Source: Acanthochlamys bracteata (lineage: Eukaryota > Streptophyta > Magnoliopsida > Pandanales > Velloziaceae). Taken from it: a stretch of DNA of 64,000 bases. Made by a program: the position numbers and the translations under genes. Below are positions 1 to 13,660 of this stretch, one piece after another; positions within the stretch are counted from its first letter, which is position 1; every line of letters starts with the position of its first letter. Below the pieces are notes generated by a model, which was not told the origin of the DNA, did not search any database, and was given only the letters and a program-made list of their open reading frames with translations. The stretch spans positions 1,242,501-1,306,500 of the forward strand of contig CM034128.1 in NCBI GenBank assembly GCA_019914995.1, written 5' to 3'.

Positions 1-682
1 AATATCCAAGAACGTAAAGGAATTTAGTATAAAAGTCCTTTTTTTAAGTTCCTAAAAAATGTCTGAGCTTCAATTCTATATGATATCCCCAGAAATAACA
101 GCTACTTTCTGAAGCATCGGAAAATAATATAGCATGTCATTAATGACATTAACGTGGATCTTGCCATGATTTACTGATAGTCTGGTACACCTCTATTTGC
201 TGTTTCTATTCTTGTAAGTGCCATGATCATGGGCAAATAAGAACCTAAAGCCATGCAGCATGCTGCTTTCACACTTTCCAATCTATTACAATGAAACTTA
301 AATGTCAAAAGCGATAGTCTCAACAATACCACCAAAAGTATGGTATGATGATGAGGTTGGACGTTAAGATGACATCTTTCCTTACTTACATACACCAACT
401 AAATAAATTGTCATCCCTTCTATCAGATTCAGAATGACAGAATTGGAAACAGAACTTCTAGAAAGTCAGGCCTTAATATTATTCAACAACAAGAAGAACA
501 AAGAACTCCTTGCTAATGACAATTCCATATAAGTAGTCACATAGACAATGTCACTACTAGCTATAATTAAAAGAATGAAATGCCCATGTGTAATACGATG
601 TGCACATTTGGTGATGAGTTACTTAGATAGAATTTTTTTTAAAAATAAGTGTAGCTCAAAAAGTATATGTTCCTGGAAATAC

Positions 683-3600
683 CATGCCGTTCGAAGTGGC
701 CGTAATTGCGGAGAATTCCTTCAGCTATCACCACCCCACTAAAAGAACAAAACAATAAACTCATAGGAACATGGCACCACATATGTAGATCCAAGGTAGC
801 TTCTATGTTTATGCCAAATCTATAGTAAAATGAAGATTCTATGCAAAATCACAATCACGAAAGTCCATGCACGAAGCATTTATCATTCATGTTGAAGCTA
901 ACATGATAATAAGTAACAACACTATCTTGTTTTGATAAAGGAGACTAAAATACTAGAGTAATATCCAGCCAATTTTGCTGTAGCATGTTTCACACCAACA
1001 AGGAAGCTTCTAAGAGGCAAGTAGCTCAGATTAGACGTTTAATCAGCAGTCTGTTTCAAACAAAACCAAATATTTAAGCTGCAGCCTCTTTCAATTAATT
1101 GTCTAATCTGGAAATAAATTAATTCCTTAGACTAAAGGTCGCAGCACCACAGCTCAAACATTGCTACTACAGGTAAGGTGATTCTAGATAGGTTTCTCTC
1201 ATTAAATCTTGTTGAACATCTCTACAAGAGATGGTGCAATAATGTACCATGATGGATTATCCTTTCATACAATAATTTCATCATATCTTCACACCATATG
1301 ATCTAGCAAATTCTTCTTCCAAGATTATTTCTCAAGTGTGCTCTGAAATCAACAACAGTCTAAATTATTCAAAAAAAAGGATTTCTGGAAGAATTAGAAC
1401 AGAATAGGGTGTGAAACTGTGAATTCATAGAGCATAAGTGGTACAACCACTGTGTTACTAAAATTCAACAATAAGGTTTCTATACTTTTCCATTGAACAT
1501 GCCTCATAACCACTAATAACCACACAAAAAAAAAAAAAAGTCTCATTTGCATTGATAAATAGACATTTGCCAAAGGCATGCTGAAATGATAGGAAACCAT
1601 ACCTCAAAATGAAAATTAAAGTATTTGCAATATAGGCAACCATTTCCCTGATAAAAGAATACCAAAATGAATTAACTAATCAATATCAAGTATATAATGT
1701 TTCTTATTAGAAAAAAATTCAAAGTATGCGATTTTATATATCAAACAAGAGCCCAAGTAAATATGTGATATCAGATGATAAGAAAATGGTTGGGTGCCAA
1801 AAAACAAATACAATAGGTAAAAATTTATCCCACTGGGCGGAGTCAGCTATATGAATCTTTCTATATAGTATAAAAAACAATATGATAAAGGAAAGATACA
1901 ATTTCTAACATATTGCAAAATTCAAGTCTAGTGTAAGTTAAGTGAAAAATACAATTACATATGTCTGTCATTTCTAGTGAAGATGGAACATTTTGTAAGC
2001 TGTTGACTAGTTAATCCTTATTTGACTTTTCAAAAAGTGATTGAAACTCTGCTATACATGGAACTACATAGGGCTTGAGCTAAACTATAGAACAAGATCT
2101 GTCAAATGTATTATCACTAAGATGGCTGAATTTAGTTCTTTTATGGGCGTGTTTACATACCTTTAAACTCACTTTTTCCAGTCAAAAACTTCACTTCCAA
2201 CTCACTTTCAAAAAAAAAAAAGAAGTAAATGCAAAAAATAAACTCAGTTTTTCCCGCCAAAAACTTCACTTTCAAAAATCACATTTTAAAACTAAAAACT
2301 TCACTTTCAATTTCACTTTTAATAAAAAGTAAACACAAAAACTAAACTCACTTTCAAACTTCACTTTTCAAGTAACTCACATTTTAAAACTTCACTTCTG
2401 GGAACCCACTTTAAAGCAAAAGAAACACACCCTATGTGTATGTGGACATATGCATTACTACTCTCAGGGGCTAATTAATATGATAACTAGCATAGATTAT
2501 ACCAGAAATGGTGCAGACTTTGCTGGCTCTCACCCTTAAAGGCCGTCTTTGCAACTGCTGCAAAGAACCTGCATAAAATGCAAGTTTAGAGGAGAAACAA
2601 ATGCATCTAAAACCATTAAAGGTGTTTAAGCATATGCTAAATTTACTACTAACATGCCAAGTGTCATCACTGCTAAAACACCTGAGACGTCCGCTCCATC
2701 TTGAGCCTGTCAAATGAAGCTTGACAAGTTCTTTAAAATGCAAGCAAGAGTGGATCTAGTAAACTGCACAGAGTCATGTGCAAATATCATACTGAAGCTA
2801 TATACAAAAGAAAACAACGCTAACAGACATTTGGAGAAGCTAAGATTTTTAATAACTGTAACAAAAACCAATTGAATCCAATAGTCACATGCTGATGTCG
2901 GAAGAATGACTCCTAAGTGTCCCAGGTTATTCTATCTAGTCAAAATATGAAGTGACTCCATATACAACATCAGTATAAAGATGGACTTCTTGTAGAGATT
3001 TTATTTTTTATGTTTCCTGAAGGCAAATATAATAAGCTTTGTAAATAGAATATTTAACCCATTAAGTTTGGGAGAATTTATTAGAGAGTAATGACAAAGT
3101 TCAACATTAGTATGATCTACTAGCAATTGTAAGTGGCAAAATCAGAAAAGTTATCCCTGTTCAACAAACAATTATAAAGCATTTTCGTGATCTTACAGTG
3201 AAGAAAGCAAGATAGCTGACAGCAAGAGTCAATGTAATTTCAATAACTGTGTCATTGAAGATGAAGCCCAGCCATAAAACCGATGCTATGCCAAAGGCAA
3301 AACCAAGAGCTACACTGTCAAAATCAGAAAAGAGAAAATGTAAGCAACACAGCATATGGCCGTCCTTTTTTAACAAACCTTGAGATACATACGCTCCGAG
3401 AGTTACTTGCGATAAAAATTTAATTATCTCCCCCATGTTGAAGCTCTTTCCAAGCACCATTTTGTAAAACAGTTGATAAACCACAATTGCAGTCCTGACA
3501 CATGATCTTTTATTAGATGAAAACTTGATAGAAGGTACTGAAAGCCACTCAAATTCACCATGCAATGTGTCCAATCAATATTGCACCTCAAAAAGCTATT

Positions 3601-5411
3601 CAAATATCAGCCACTACATAGATATTTGAATTTCAGAGTAGCTATTATAACTCTCTTGCAGGGCAAAGGACTGAACACTGAGGGTACACACTACTTACCA
3701 AATGGAAATTGAAAGACAAACATGCCCAAAGATCTTTAATATTTAGCTTGATATTGGATCTTTAATGTCATAACAAAGAACTTCACCGTATTATTTTTGC
3801 ATTGCGCAAACATTCAGGTATATACCAATTAAAGACTAAAATTTTATCATGAAAAGGGCATTGCATGAAGCGAAATTTGAAACATGCATACCCATCATTC
3901 ATCAAGGATTCTCCTTCGATTATTGTACTAAGCTTTTTACTTGCTCCAAGCTCTTTCAGTAAAGCTACAACAGCAACAGGGTCGGTAGCACTAAGAAGCC
4001 CCCCAAGCAACAATGATGTCTTCCAACTCCAGTTGTAAGGAAAAGCAACCTGCAGAATGTTCACACAAGAAAGGGTTTATAAATGAACATTGTCTAAGGA
4101 GTCTCCCTGATCTACAACATACCTTTATGGCAGTTCCAAGGCAAAAGGTAGACATTAGAACACCAGGTCCAGCGAGAAGCAACATTTGAACTAAACATTT
4201 CTGTACAAGAAGTTGTAGGTTATATACAAGGAAAATCCTACTAGACTTTATTCTGGCAAATTCCTATATATAGGTTCATGAAAGTTGTTAAGTTTGTTGT
4301 TGTCCATAGTATAGATCCTAATTAAAAAAAAAGGTGACCAAATTTGAAGAGCTAAAATAAATAAATAAATCTCAACATGCCATCAAAAGCCTAAAATAAA
4401 TAAAATACATACAGTTATAGATGTACCTTTATCTGGTGAATTTCCATGGAAAAGGAGCTTTCAAAAAGAAGAGCCGGAAGGAAAACAAACAGCAAGAGAT
4501 CTGGATTTATGTTTGACCCTACAAACAGCCAAAGTAAAAATCAACATCCTGCGAGGTGTTAAATCTCAAGTACTATAGAGAAATGGGTTGCACTTACAAG
4601 CTCGAATACCAGATCCCAGTCTACCCAGCCCATTTTTTGTCCCATATTCTGAAAATTCCATATCATGTCAGTGAATCTTATAAATATATAAAACTATTCA
4701 ACAGGTACTACAGAATTGAGCAACAAAATAATCCATTGTAGAACAAATAAGAAGAAATATGTGCAACTGTCATGCCTACTTAATTCTAATAATAGAACAT
4801 AGCATAATCTTTTCCTTTTCTTTTTCTTTTCTTTTCTTTTGCAACACTTTTACATATGCACGACAAAAGAAAATACTACGAGTAGGACAGTATCGCTATA
4901 ACACTATCATCAACATAATTAGAAGAACATTACTTGTAAAACATCCACGGCATGCTTGCTCTACCAAAAATATTAAAAAAGAAAATATTTACCTACACAA
5001 AACCCTGCTTCGTTAACACAACTACATAACACAAATCTCCAAAAACAAATCAATAATCGTGAGTCACCAGACTACAGCTAATCCACAGTGCATAAAAGTT
5101 CGTTCTTTCCAAAAGTCTCATATACGAGAAAACAAATTCTACGAAACGTCAAACAAAAAGAAAGAAAGAAAGAGTATGCATGAATTAATTTGGGGGACAA
5201 AATTTTAAGAAGCAGATATACCTATTGCTCCGATTCCAATCCCAAGAAGAAGCAGAGCGACCGTGTAAGGCACTTTGGTGCCACGAAGTAGATGCCTGCA
5301 CGCGATTCCGATCACGAGAGAAAACCCAACGAAGACGACGGCGTCCTCCGGCGCTGCAGAACTTTCCATCCCCAACGACGCCGGCGCCACCGCCGCCCCT
5401 GCTTCTTCCAT
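683..5411 (-). CDS. SOS1: SOS1/NHX7-type plasma-membrane Na+/H+ antiporter, 5' part (truncated by window edge)
   Basis: This is the N-terminal half of a sodium/proton exchanger of the SOS1 (NHX7) class, which exports Na+ across the plasma membrane in exchange for H+. Eleven coding exons can be chained in phase on the minus strand: 5222-5411, 4598-4648, 4427-4518, 4123-4200, 3892-4049, 3393-3494, 3197-3314, 2654-2706, 2503-2568, 1603-1647 and 683-738, giving about 336 residues. The peptide carries RHLLRGTKVPYTVALLLLG, FLPALLFESSFSMEIHQIK, the ion-binding stretch LLSATDPVAVVALLKELGAS, LMNDGTAIVVYQLF and FWEMVAYIANTLIFIL, all diagnostic of SOS1. The remaining membrane segments, cyclic-nucleotide-like domain and autoinhibitory tail should lie left of base 1. 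The start at 5411 was chosen because it gives the family-like acidic N terminus; an in-frame open stretch continues upstream to 5564 but looks like leader. Intron 9 holds a MITE at 2145-2432. Confidence 0.93.
2145..2432. mobile_element. MITE in SOS1 intron 9
   Basis: This is a 288-bp AT-rich non-coding element with imperfect terminal inverted repeats (GGGCGTGTTTACATACC on the left; GGGTGTGTTTCTTTTGC read inward from the right). Flanking triplets are TAT on both sides (2142-2144 and 2433-2435), a 3-bp target duplication as made by PIF/Harbinger-type transposases. The inside is a run of degenerate repeats of an AACTTCACTTTCAA-like unit. It contains no open frame of note. Confidence 0.7.
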
Positions 5412-6720
5412 TACTCTCTCTTCTCTTGTATTATCTTCTCTAGAGAGAGCGAAAGACAGCAGTGATCGATTTCGCGCGCTAGCAATGGAAAATAAAAAAC
5501 AGAAAATTGAACGAAAAATAGCAGAAGTGGTGCAAAGTACAATTTTATTTTGTAGTTCATTCATTCAATTTATAAGCATATCAATGTATGTATCACAAAT
5601 ATATTCAAATAAATATTTAATGTATTCTTCTAAAAACATCGGTTAAGATAACCGAGTAAATCCAAAAATTATATTAATTAAATATTATGCTATTGAAATA
5701 TGTAATGAATCAATTATTTGTGTGTATGACATTTTGAAGATGTGTACAATGGATTGGTTAGTGATGTTGCGTTTTTCATAGTTTAAATTATTATCATTTT
5801 TTCAAATAATAGAGCGACGTTACTGACAAGTGACAAAACAAGTTGTGCTCAATTATTGCGTTAATTGTTTTTCTATCATAGTTAAGATATATTTTAATTA
5901 TAGAAGTGAATTTTATAAAAATAAAATTTGATAAAAAATAAATTTAATAAAAATAAATTTGAAATAATAACTGAAATATATAAAATAATTATGAAGTTTT
6001 TATGATAAATATGATTGCGTTATTATATGCTAATCAGTTTAAATTGACTTGTATACATGTGCTCATTGAATATTATCCAAAACTTTATTACTTGTTTATT
6101 ATTATTTAATTTTTTGGTATGCTTTACTTTGCCACGAGAATCTTTTGCAACAAACATGTGAAATGGACCTGTACCTTTTCAACTCTCGAAGATAGTTATT
6201 AGCACAGCATGCACATCAAACCTGTCACTCAAATCTTTAGACAGTTAACTACTTCAGCTTCATGGCCACAGTAATCCACATGCTCTCAGAATTCTCTTAC
6301 AAAAACCATCGTGGACTACATATTCTAGGTGCCTTAAATATCTGCTTGACAAATTTTGCCCAGCATCGCAACAGCAGAATAAAAACTAATCACATCATAT
6401 ACAACAGAGATGACTTCTATTTTTGGCACAAAGATCATTCTCAATGCATTCCCAAACTTTCGTATTGCAACAAATGGGAAGCTAAAATACAAATGGGCCA
6501 TTGAGACCTAAATCGGAACTTGGAAGCATGCCATGAACACGTGGATTTTGGTTCGTCTTGGGCAGTACGTCTGGGTAAATGAGCTACTTTGCACAGTTGG
6601 AGGATTAAAGGTTCACGAGGTTTCTCAGCATCGACACCACCTGCACGGTAACAACGCAGGGTTGGCCGCATTGGTTCAAGTCTTTGCTCGATAAAATTGC
6701 TTCCAGCACAAAAATGGGAC
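5412..6720. other. Intergenic: SOS1 5' side and kinase gene 3' UTR
   Basis: The part next to 5412-5560 should be SOS1 leader and promoter on the minus strand; it contains a GA-rich patch near 5441. The bases from about 5640 to 6130 are very AT-rich with no recognisable element. From about 6160 to 6720 the composition rises and probably represents 3' UTR of the DYRK-type kinase. I see no gene here. Confidence 0.5.
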
Positions 6721-9700
6721 TCATGAAGAGATAGGCTCGTATGGATATGATAACCATGGATGCTTTAATGCTTCTGATGCACTTGGTCGCTTCTTAGGAT
6801 TGACCTCCAGGAGATGAGCAACAAAATCAATAAACCCTTGATCACCCATAGGCAGCCGGTGCCGCAGTGATGTCTTCTTGGGGATCAAATACTCTAGCCT
6901 ATTTGTCTCCTATTACACACAAGTTAGGAAGGTTAGAACATGGCAGAGAGATGAATAAACAGATTCCTTGAAAGCATCAAGGATATCTAAAATGTTCTAT
7001 CTTCTGCAAAAACATGACTCCTGATAATGCATACAGGGAGAGGGAAAAAAATTTTCAAGATGAGTAAAATTAAGAAATTCTGGAGGGTCTTAAGAAACCA
7101 TAAGGCTTTGATTCTCAAAAACTCTCTGTATATGAGATTTCAGAAAAGTAGTTCATACAAGTCAGTATAAATTGCCTGCTTGGTTTACTTTCATGAAAAA
7201 GATATAATAATCCTATATGACACTCAAATTACGAAATTTTGGTCACAGCTACCATACCTGATTCCTTTCATACAACATGTGGTTTTTGGTGAAGTATTTA
7301 TATGTATCTCGACCTTTTGCAAGCATACTTTGATCAATTGGCCCAATAATTCCTCTAACACGTGCAAGTAAGGTAGCTGTAGAATCATTTTGGAAGAGAA
7401 CCTGCAAATAAAAGTATTGGAATCAGACATCTCGTGGCCACACATCAAACATTCAAAAGAATGAATTGAAATGTACAAATTGGTTCGATTCCCCTATGTT
7501 GGTTGGGCTTATATATCTTTGACATTGAAATGAGCTGATTGGCAGCATACGACAGATAGATGAGTTCATGCAGTATCTTACTCTAGCTAATATTGTAAGC
7601 ATTTCAATTAAGCAATACAGCAAGTAAAATATTCTGAAGTTGTTACCTCTTGAAGCCTATTTAAAAATGAAGTCCCCTTACACATCCTATATTTTATTCA
7701 CGAAAAATTTTCTCTTCTAATGTCTACAAAGAGAAGCACAGTAAATAGGAGGATCTAGAGGTAAGTTTCACATAATAACTGATTTAGAGAAACATTATGA
7801 AAGAATAAATAAGAAGTCAACTATCTAAATTGATAAAAATAAACCACATACATATAGTAGAAGTTAGAAATGCACATAAACTTACATTTCCAGAGCATAG
7901 TTCAGCCAAAATGCATCCGAGTGACCATATGTCTATCTTTTTATCATATGGGAGGCCCAAAATAACCTCAGGAGCACGATAAGATCGTGATTGCACATAA
8001 GAACAAAGATGATCTGTTTCAAAGCAACTGCTGCCTAAATCAATGACCTTTACTTCACACCTACTGTAGCTCTTCACCAAAATATTTTCTGGCTTTAAAT
8101 CACAATGAATGAGACCAAGCCCATGCAAAAATTGAAGCGCTTCCAGACACTGAATAGCGATGGACTGTAAAAACAAGCAGCAAATGCAGTTATCAGAGAA
8201 AATTGAGGAAACTAAGAGAGAGACACTCATGATGCAATTACTATACCTGCAGTCTAGGCATTGTGAAATAAACCTCCCCACCAGATTCTCTATTAAATTT
8301 ATGGAATTCATACAAGTTTGCCTTGAGAAGTTCGCAGACTATCAACAAGTGTTCCTGTTAAATGAAGTTACCAAGCACACATGAGAAATATAATATCTAT
8401 ATGATAATATGAACAACCAAACTGACATTAACATGTTTTATTAAATTACACAAACCTTTTTAGTGCATCTTATAAGTAGGCCACAGACAAATCCAGCAAC
8501 TACCATTTATTGAAATGAATATTTAGGAAAAATACTCTAAAAAAATTGGGGAATGAGAGATGCTAAAGCACCATTGACACAAAGATCTAATATTAAGACC
8601 ACTATTCAAAAGGACAGGAGGATATATTTCTTAAAATGTTAAACATGCAGTATTTTGACTTCATTTATTGCACAATATTCAATCACCCTACAAGCCCAAA
8701 ACAATATCATCTGTGTACAATAAAATGAACAAGGAAAGCACCGCTCACCCTATAGTAGAAGTAATCATAGAGACGCAAAACATGGTACTTGTCTGCAGGG
8801 TCATGCTTGTTGACATACTTGAGAAGCTTAATTTCATCAAGACTCTGATCAAAGAAATCTTTGTTGTTCTTTATAATCTTCACACAGACATCCATGCCTG
8901 TATGCAGGTCATGAGCCTGGATAGCTTTACTAAATGCTGCTGACCCTAGATATTCAGTAACATGATAACGACCAGCAACCACTGAATTCAACACAACATG
9001 GAAATTCTTATCTTCCTCGAAGCCAGTCCTGAAGAACAGTAACAAGGACGATCACAAGAAGTTAGATAAGGAAAAGCATTGACAGAAGGCACGACGCATG
9101 ATGAATTCATTCATTCAATTAACAGAAGCGCTTGCAAAATTTTGCACAGTATTATAATACTGCTTGTTATCAAATTGTAAAAGAATGTATTTTCTTATTG
9201 AGGTGCTCAGATAGACATGCCTGTTTTTCCTATGCACAATCTTGAGATTGAAGACCTCAAATTCCTCTTCTTGAGCTTTAATCTGTTTAACCTGCTCTTG
9301 CAAAGCTGCAGCTTCCTCGTCCTCTAGAGTTGTCCCAAGGTCCTCTTCTCTTAAATAATTAGTGTTATCAGTGTATTCTCTCTTGGCATCAACATCATTA
9401 AGATAGGAAACAGATGATGAAGTTGAATCTCTGGATCTTACAGCATCACCAGTTGCTTCATCCCTTGAACTACGTAATGGAGAAGAATCACTACTTTTTT
9501 GCCTCCAAGTGGCAAGCATATCTGTCCCGACACCAGTTCTGAATTTATCTGCTTCATCATCAATTATTGAATTACCCTTCTTCAACCATAACGATTTCCT
9601 GGAGTCAGCATCCAAGATGACACCGGAATGAGATGGTGGTGGAAAAGAAAAGCCAATATCATTATAGCTAGCTCCTGGTTGTTGAAAATCCTTTTGTGAA

Positions 9701-12700
9701 CTCATACTATATTTATCATAACCCTTATTACCTTTCTTTGTTTTAACCCCCTTGGACCTATTGCCCTGATTGGAGAGTAAGTAATCACTTGAACTGACAA
9801 GACTATCATTGAAGTACTCAATGTCACCTTCACTACTGCCTTCCATCAAACTATCCCGTACTTCACTACCAACATCAGCATTATCACTACTAATACCCAC
9901 ACCTATTGATCTGACAGAGCCACGAAGATCTTCATCAATGCAGATGTCTTCAGGATGAGATCTGTCGAAGTCATGTAGAGATTTTCCATTTCCTAATATA
10001 TTAAGATCATTATTCTGGGGTACAAAACCCTGCCAAACGGGCTCTGATTGCATCAAATTTAGCACTTCAGCATCCATCAATTGCTCATCATCGTACTGAG
10101 CCATAACATCATTTTCATTCCGTCCACCATAAATTTCTGACATATCAGGTCCAATGGGCCCTTTTCCACAAGTAAGGTCTATGTTTTTTGATGGAAAATA
10201 CTGCTCGCCTGAGATGTACGAATCTTCTTCAGCGGAAGACTGTTCATCATCTTCATCCTTCCTCTGTACCCTTTCCTGTTGGTCAGGAACACTACCATGT
10301 CCAGTCCCCTTTTCATTGTCACTAGGATAGTCTATCTCATGAGCAAGAAACCAGGTTTCATCTTCAATAGGTTGTCTCATATACCCAACATCATCGTCAT
10401 CATCATATTCATCAGAGTCCCAGTACTCATGTGGGTAGTCAACAGAATCATCACCAAGAGTAGCAAAACCAGATACCAAATCCGAAGCATCCTCAGCAAT
10501 ACCTTGACTAACAGACAGCCAACTACAACTAGCCGTTCTCCTCCCACCTGATGTGACAGATCAGGCATGCAACTTTAAACACAAGTAAAACTTTGAACGC
10601 AAAGTGCAAGATAACAGAGTTCAAAGGCCTTCTATCGAACAAAGAGACATGATTTCTAAGTATTTGTCTGATCTGAGTATGTTTAAATCAAAATGAAATT
10701 AACTGAACTATTGCAAGTATTCAGTATTCAACACCATAGTTCATTAACTCTAAAAAAATGATTAGTCACAAGGTAGACTAATGCACAATTACTTCCATGG
10801 ATCTACAGTCAAGCACAGAGAAACAAATCACACCATCTGATTAATGTAACAACTAAAACCCATAGATATACCAACTTATTTTATCCCAGTACCAAATATA
10901 AAGTTTGGAACAAGCTACTTTAATAGAGAAAGGGATTTTACTTGCCTAGTCGATCTGATGAGATAGTCAACTAAATGATAAAACTTCAAGTGAGTCAGGC
11001 AATACACATATATGACAAGTTTATACACACGCGCATGCGAACACACAAAAAAAAAAAAAACTAAAAATAATAAATAAGAAAGAAAAAACAGAGAAAAGTG
11101 CGCCGTTACTAAGCAAGCATGACTTGCATCCAATATCCATCAAAGCAAGGCCGCTGGAAAGATTGCATTAGGATTAAAAAGTAAGTCAGTGATTCTAGAC
11201 ATTGTTAACTACTTTACTCTAGAACGATATAAGATTCTAAAATGCGCTGCTCTGTTAGAACAAAAGTTCATGCAAGGTTATTACCATTACTGTAAAGCCT
11301 TCATCAGATCAAGTTTTCACACACAGCCTTCTTTTTTCATGAGGTGCTCTTAGTACCCATCAAAGCCACACACTTAACTGGAACTAAACACCCGAGTTGA
11401 TGTCACATACATAAATCATTAACATTCCAACTAACTGCAAATCTATAATTACATTGTAATGATCACCATCTCCAAAGTCACCATACACCAATTGTTCTAG
11501 AAGTCACAGATATACATACATGAATAGAAAGGGCATATCCTCCTAGTTGCTATAAGTTGCCTGTCATGCATACTGACATCTGGAGCAGGACTACTGCTCT
11601 ATTAAAATGAACGACTAATATCTATTGACTCTCTTAAAGATGCTATCTTTGCCTTTGGGGAACAAATCGGAATGTAAAGAAGAAAGGAAGAAAGGAGTTG
11701 GTACCCCTAGAACATGTATCGTTGTTGATAAAATATAATAATAAATTAAATTATAAAAAATTTACAGATCACTGCTTTGATGTGAGAAAATTTATGTTCA
11801 ACAGTCATCCATAGTACACAGAGAGAGCACACAGGCATACCTGAATTGTTCTGCTCCTGACCCACGGGTACGTCAAGAAAGGAGCCAATCATAGACGTGC
11901 CATCTGAAACCGGTCGATTGTCCGACCCTTCCTCCCACTGCGGTAGCTTATCCACTGACCTGAGCCTCACAGGTGGTAGCCTCGGGTAATCATCTCTGTG
12001 ATTCTCCATGGCTTGTGTCCACAAATCGGGTAATGTTAACATCCCTATGCACTTCTGATCCACATTCCGTCCAATCAACTGCTCAGGTATTGCTTCCTTG
12101 ATATCACCGCTATCCACAGCCTCACTCTTTCTATTCTTCTTATTCTGAGTACTGACTTTGCTCTCACCATCGTGTTTTATCAAGCTGCTGGGAAAGCTGG
12201 TCGACAATGATGATGACACCATTGTGGCGTTGTCCAATGGAAAGGGAAACACTGTCTTCACAGGGCAACCCCCTTCATTCTTCACCCACAAGTCATCATC
12301 AACTGGCGCTTTTGCTTTATGATCATTCTTATGCTGACTAATCTCAGTCTTGATTTCATAGCCATTTCTCAGTTCCTCATCATTCCTTTTTCCACCACCA
12401 ACACTGGCTGAAGTTTGAACAGCGGTTTTTGATGAACTATCTCCAACAGGTGCCTTAGCTTTATAATCTTCACTCTTCTTGAGCCGGTGATCTCTCGATA
12501 TTTCAAGATCTGCCAAATCATTCGCAATGGAATCTTCTAGAGGGTATAGGTCTTCCGAAGCCGCCTTCTTATTCTTCTTCTTATCAATCACTGGAAGTTG
12601 ATTACTAACACCAACTTCCTCGATCTCCTTAACAAAGAACGAGTCTTCATTGACAACAGCATCGGAGGTAGAAGAAGAAGGAGGATTTGGTTTCGTTGAG

Positions 12701-12807
12701 GCGACGGAGGCGGAGGAGAGTTCAGAGCGAAGGGCTTCTTCAGCGCGAGTGAAACGGTTACGACGAAGGAATTGAAGAACCGAGTCCACCGACGACAACT
12801 CCGCCAT
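6721..12807 (-). CDS. Plant DYRK-family dual-specificity kinase (DYRKP type) with N-terminal LisH-like motif
   Basis: This is a CMGC-group kinase of the plant DYRKP subfamily. Seven coding exons fit in phase: 11841-12807, 9221-10547, 8749-9028, 8247-8354, 7886-8164, 7258-7401 and 6721-6909, giving 1097 residues, near the usual length for the family. Residues 4-32 ([20 protein letters not shown]) look like a LisH dimerisation motif; about 35-760 is an acidic, Ser-rich, low-complexity region. The kinase domain starts near 786 with [10 protein letters not shown], has the ATP-binding lysine near 815 (VCVKII), the catalytic loop [10 protein letters not shown] near 914, DLG in place of DFG near 936, and the activation segment [13 protein letters not shown], all typical of DYRKs. 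DYRKs autophosphorylate a tyrosine in that segment and then act as Ser/Thr kinases; the substrate here is unknown. The intron between the second and third coding exons begins with GC rather than GT. Confidence 0.93.
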
Positions 12808-13660
12808 CGCCGGTGGCTCCCCGCCGCTACCAACGACCGAGATCGAAGAAAATGCGAAAGCAGAGTTTTACCGAAGAAAACCCTAGCTCGGTCGGAGAGG
12901 GAGAGAACAGTCAGGGACGCCGGCGGCGGAGTTCGACGGAGAGAATTGGAGACAATTTTGTTTTGTTTTCTGTTTCTTTGTTTATTGGTTGAAGGAAAAT
13001 GATGAGGAGAGATCGATGAATTATGTATTGAGTTTTAACGAGTAGTGGATTCAATTTTTTGTTTTCAATCTCAGAGATAGAGAGAGTGGTCTGGGACGAA
13101 GAACAATAATAATAATTATTATAATAGAATATTTAAAAAATTTATAGTAAATTTAAATATTTTTTAAATTATTAAGAATCTGTTGATAATAATTTGGTTT
13201 TTCGATTATAAAAAAGTTAAATTGTTCGGGACATTATACAACGGATTCATTTCGTATAATTAATCCCACCAATTTTTGTTGAAAGGGTTCACAATTTAAT
13301 GTTAAATACTTGAACAAAACAAAATTATAAAACAAGGAAAGGCCGGAATACCAGAAAAAGGGAACAACGTTTCGGCACAAAGGAATCACCATGACTATGA
13401 TTCCCAGTTTTTTCTGCAAAATGATCTTCTATTACAAGACCGTCATGAAGGCTCGTAATTTAAATCTATCCGCTCGTACCAAACTCTGTTGTCCTACGGG
13501 AAATTTTCAAAACGGTGGTAAAGATGAGAACAAAAAACAGAGTTAAGTTAATCTACATATACAACAACAGTAGGTCCTCTCCGGCGTATCCTGAAGTCGT
13601 TCATACTTTGGGACTTGACCTACTCGCGAATGCTGCAGCAGAGAGTTACTTTAGCAAACA
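12808..13660. other. Intergenic: kinase promoter/leader and APC6 3' end
   Basis: About 12808-13090 is the leader and proximal promoter of the kinase gene on the minus strand, rich in GA/CT runs (GAGATAGAGAGAGTGG near 13072). Bases 13100-13240 are AT-rich. The rest to 13660 is probably APC6 3' UTR. No additional gene is supported. Confidence 0.45.

Noticed and set aside
21-500. Search for the next SOS1 exon (SWGFL...LYVF) left of 683
   Set aside because: No stretch on the minus strand gave the expected membrane segment in phase with good splice sites; the next exon is more likely outside the window.
5412-5564. In-frame extension of the SOS1-like protein upstream of 5411
   Set aside because: It resembles no antiporter N terminus; the 5411 start gives the acidic N terminus followed directly by the first membrane span, as in the family.
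10279-10551. Plus-strand frame of about 90 codons over the DYRK gene
   Set aside because: It is antisense to the acidic Asp-rich coding region; the repetitive GAT codons create it.
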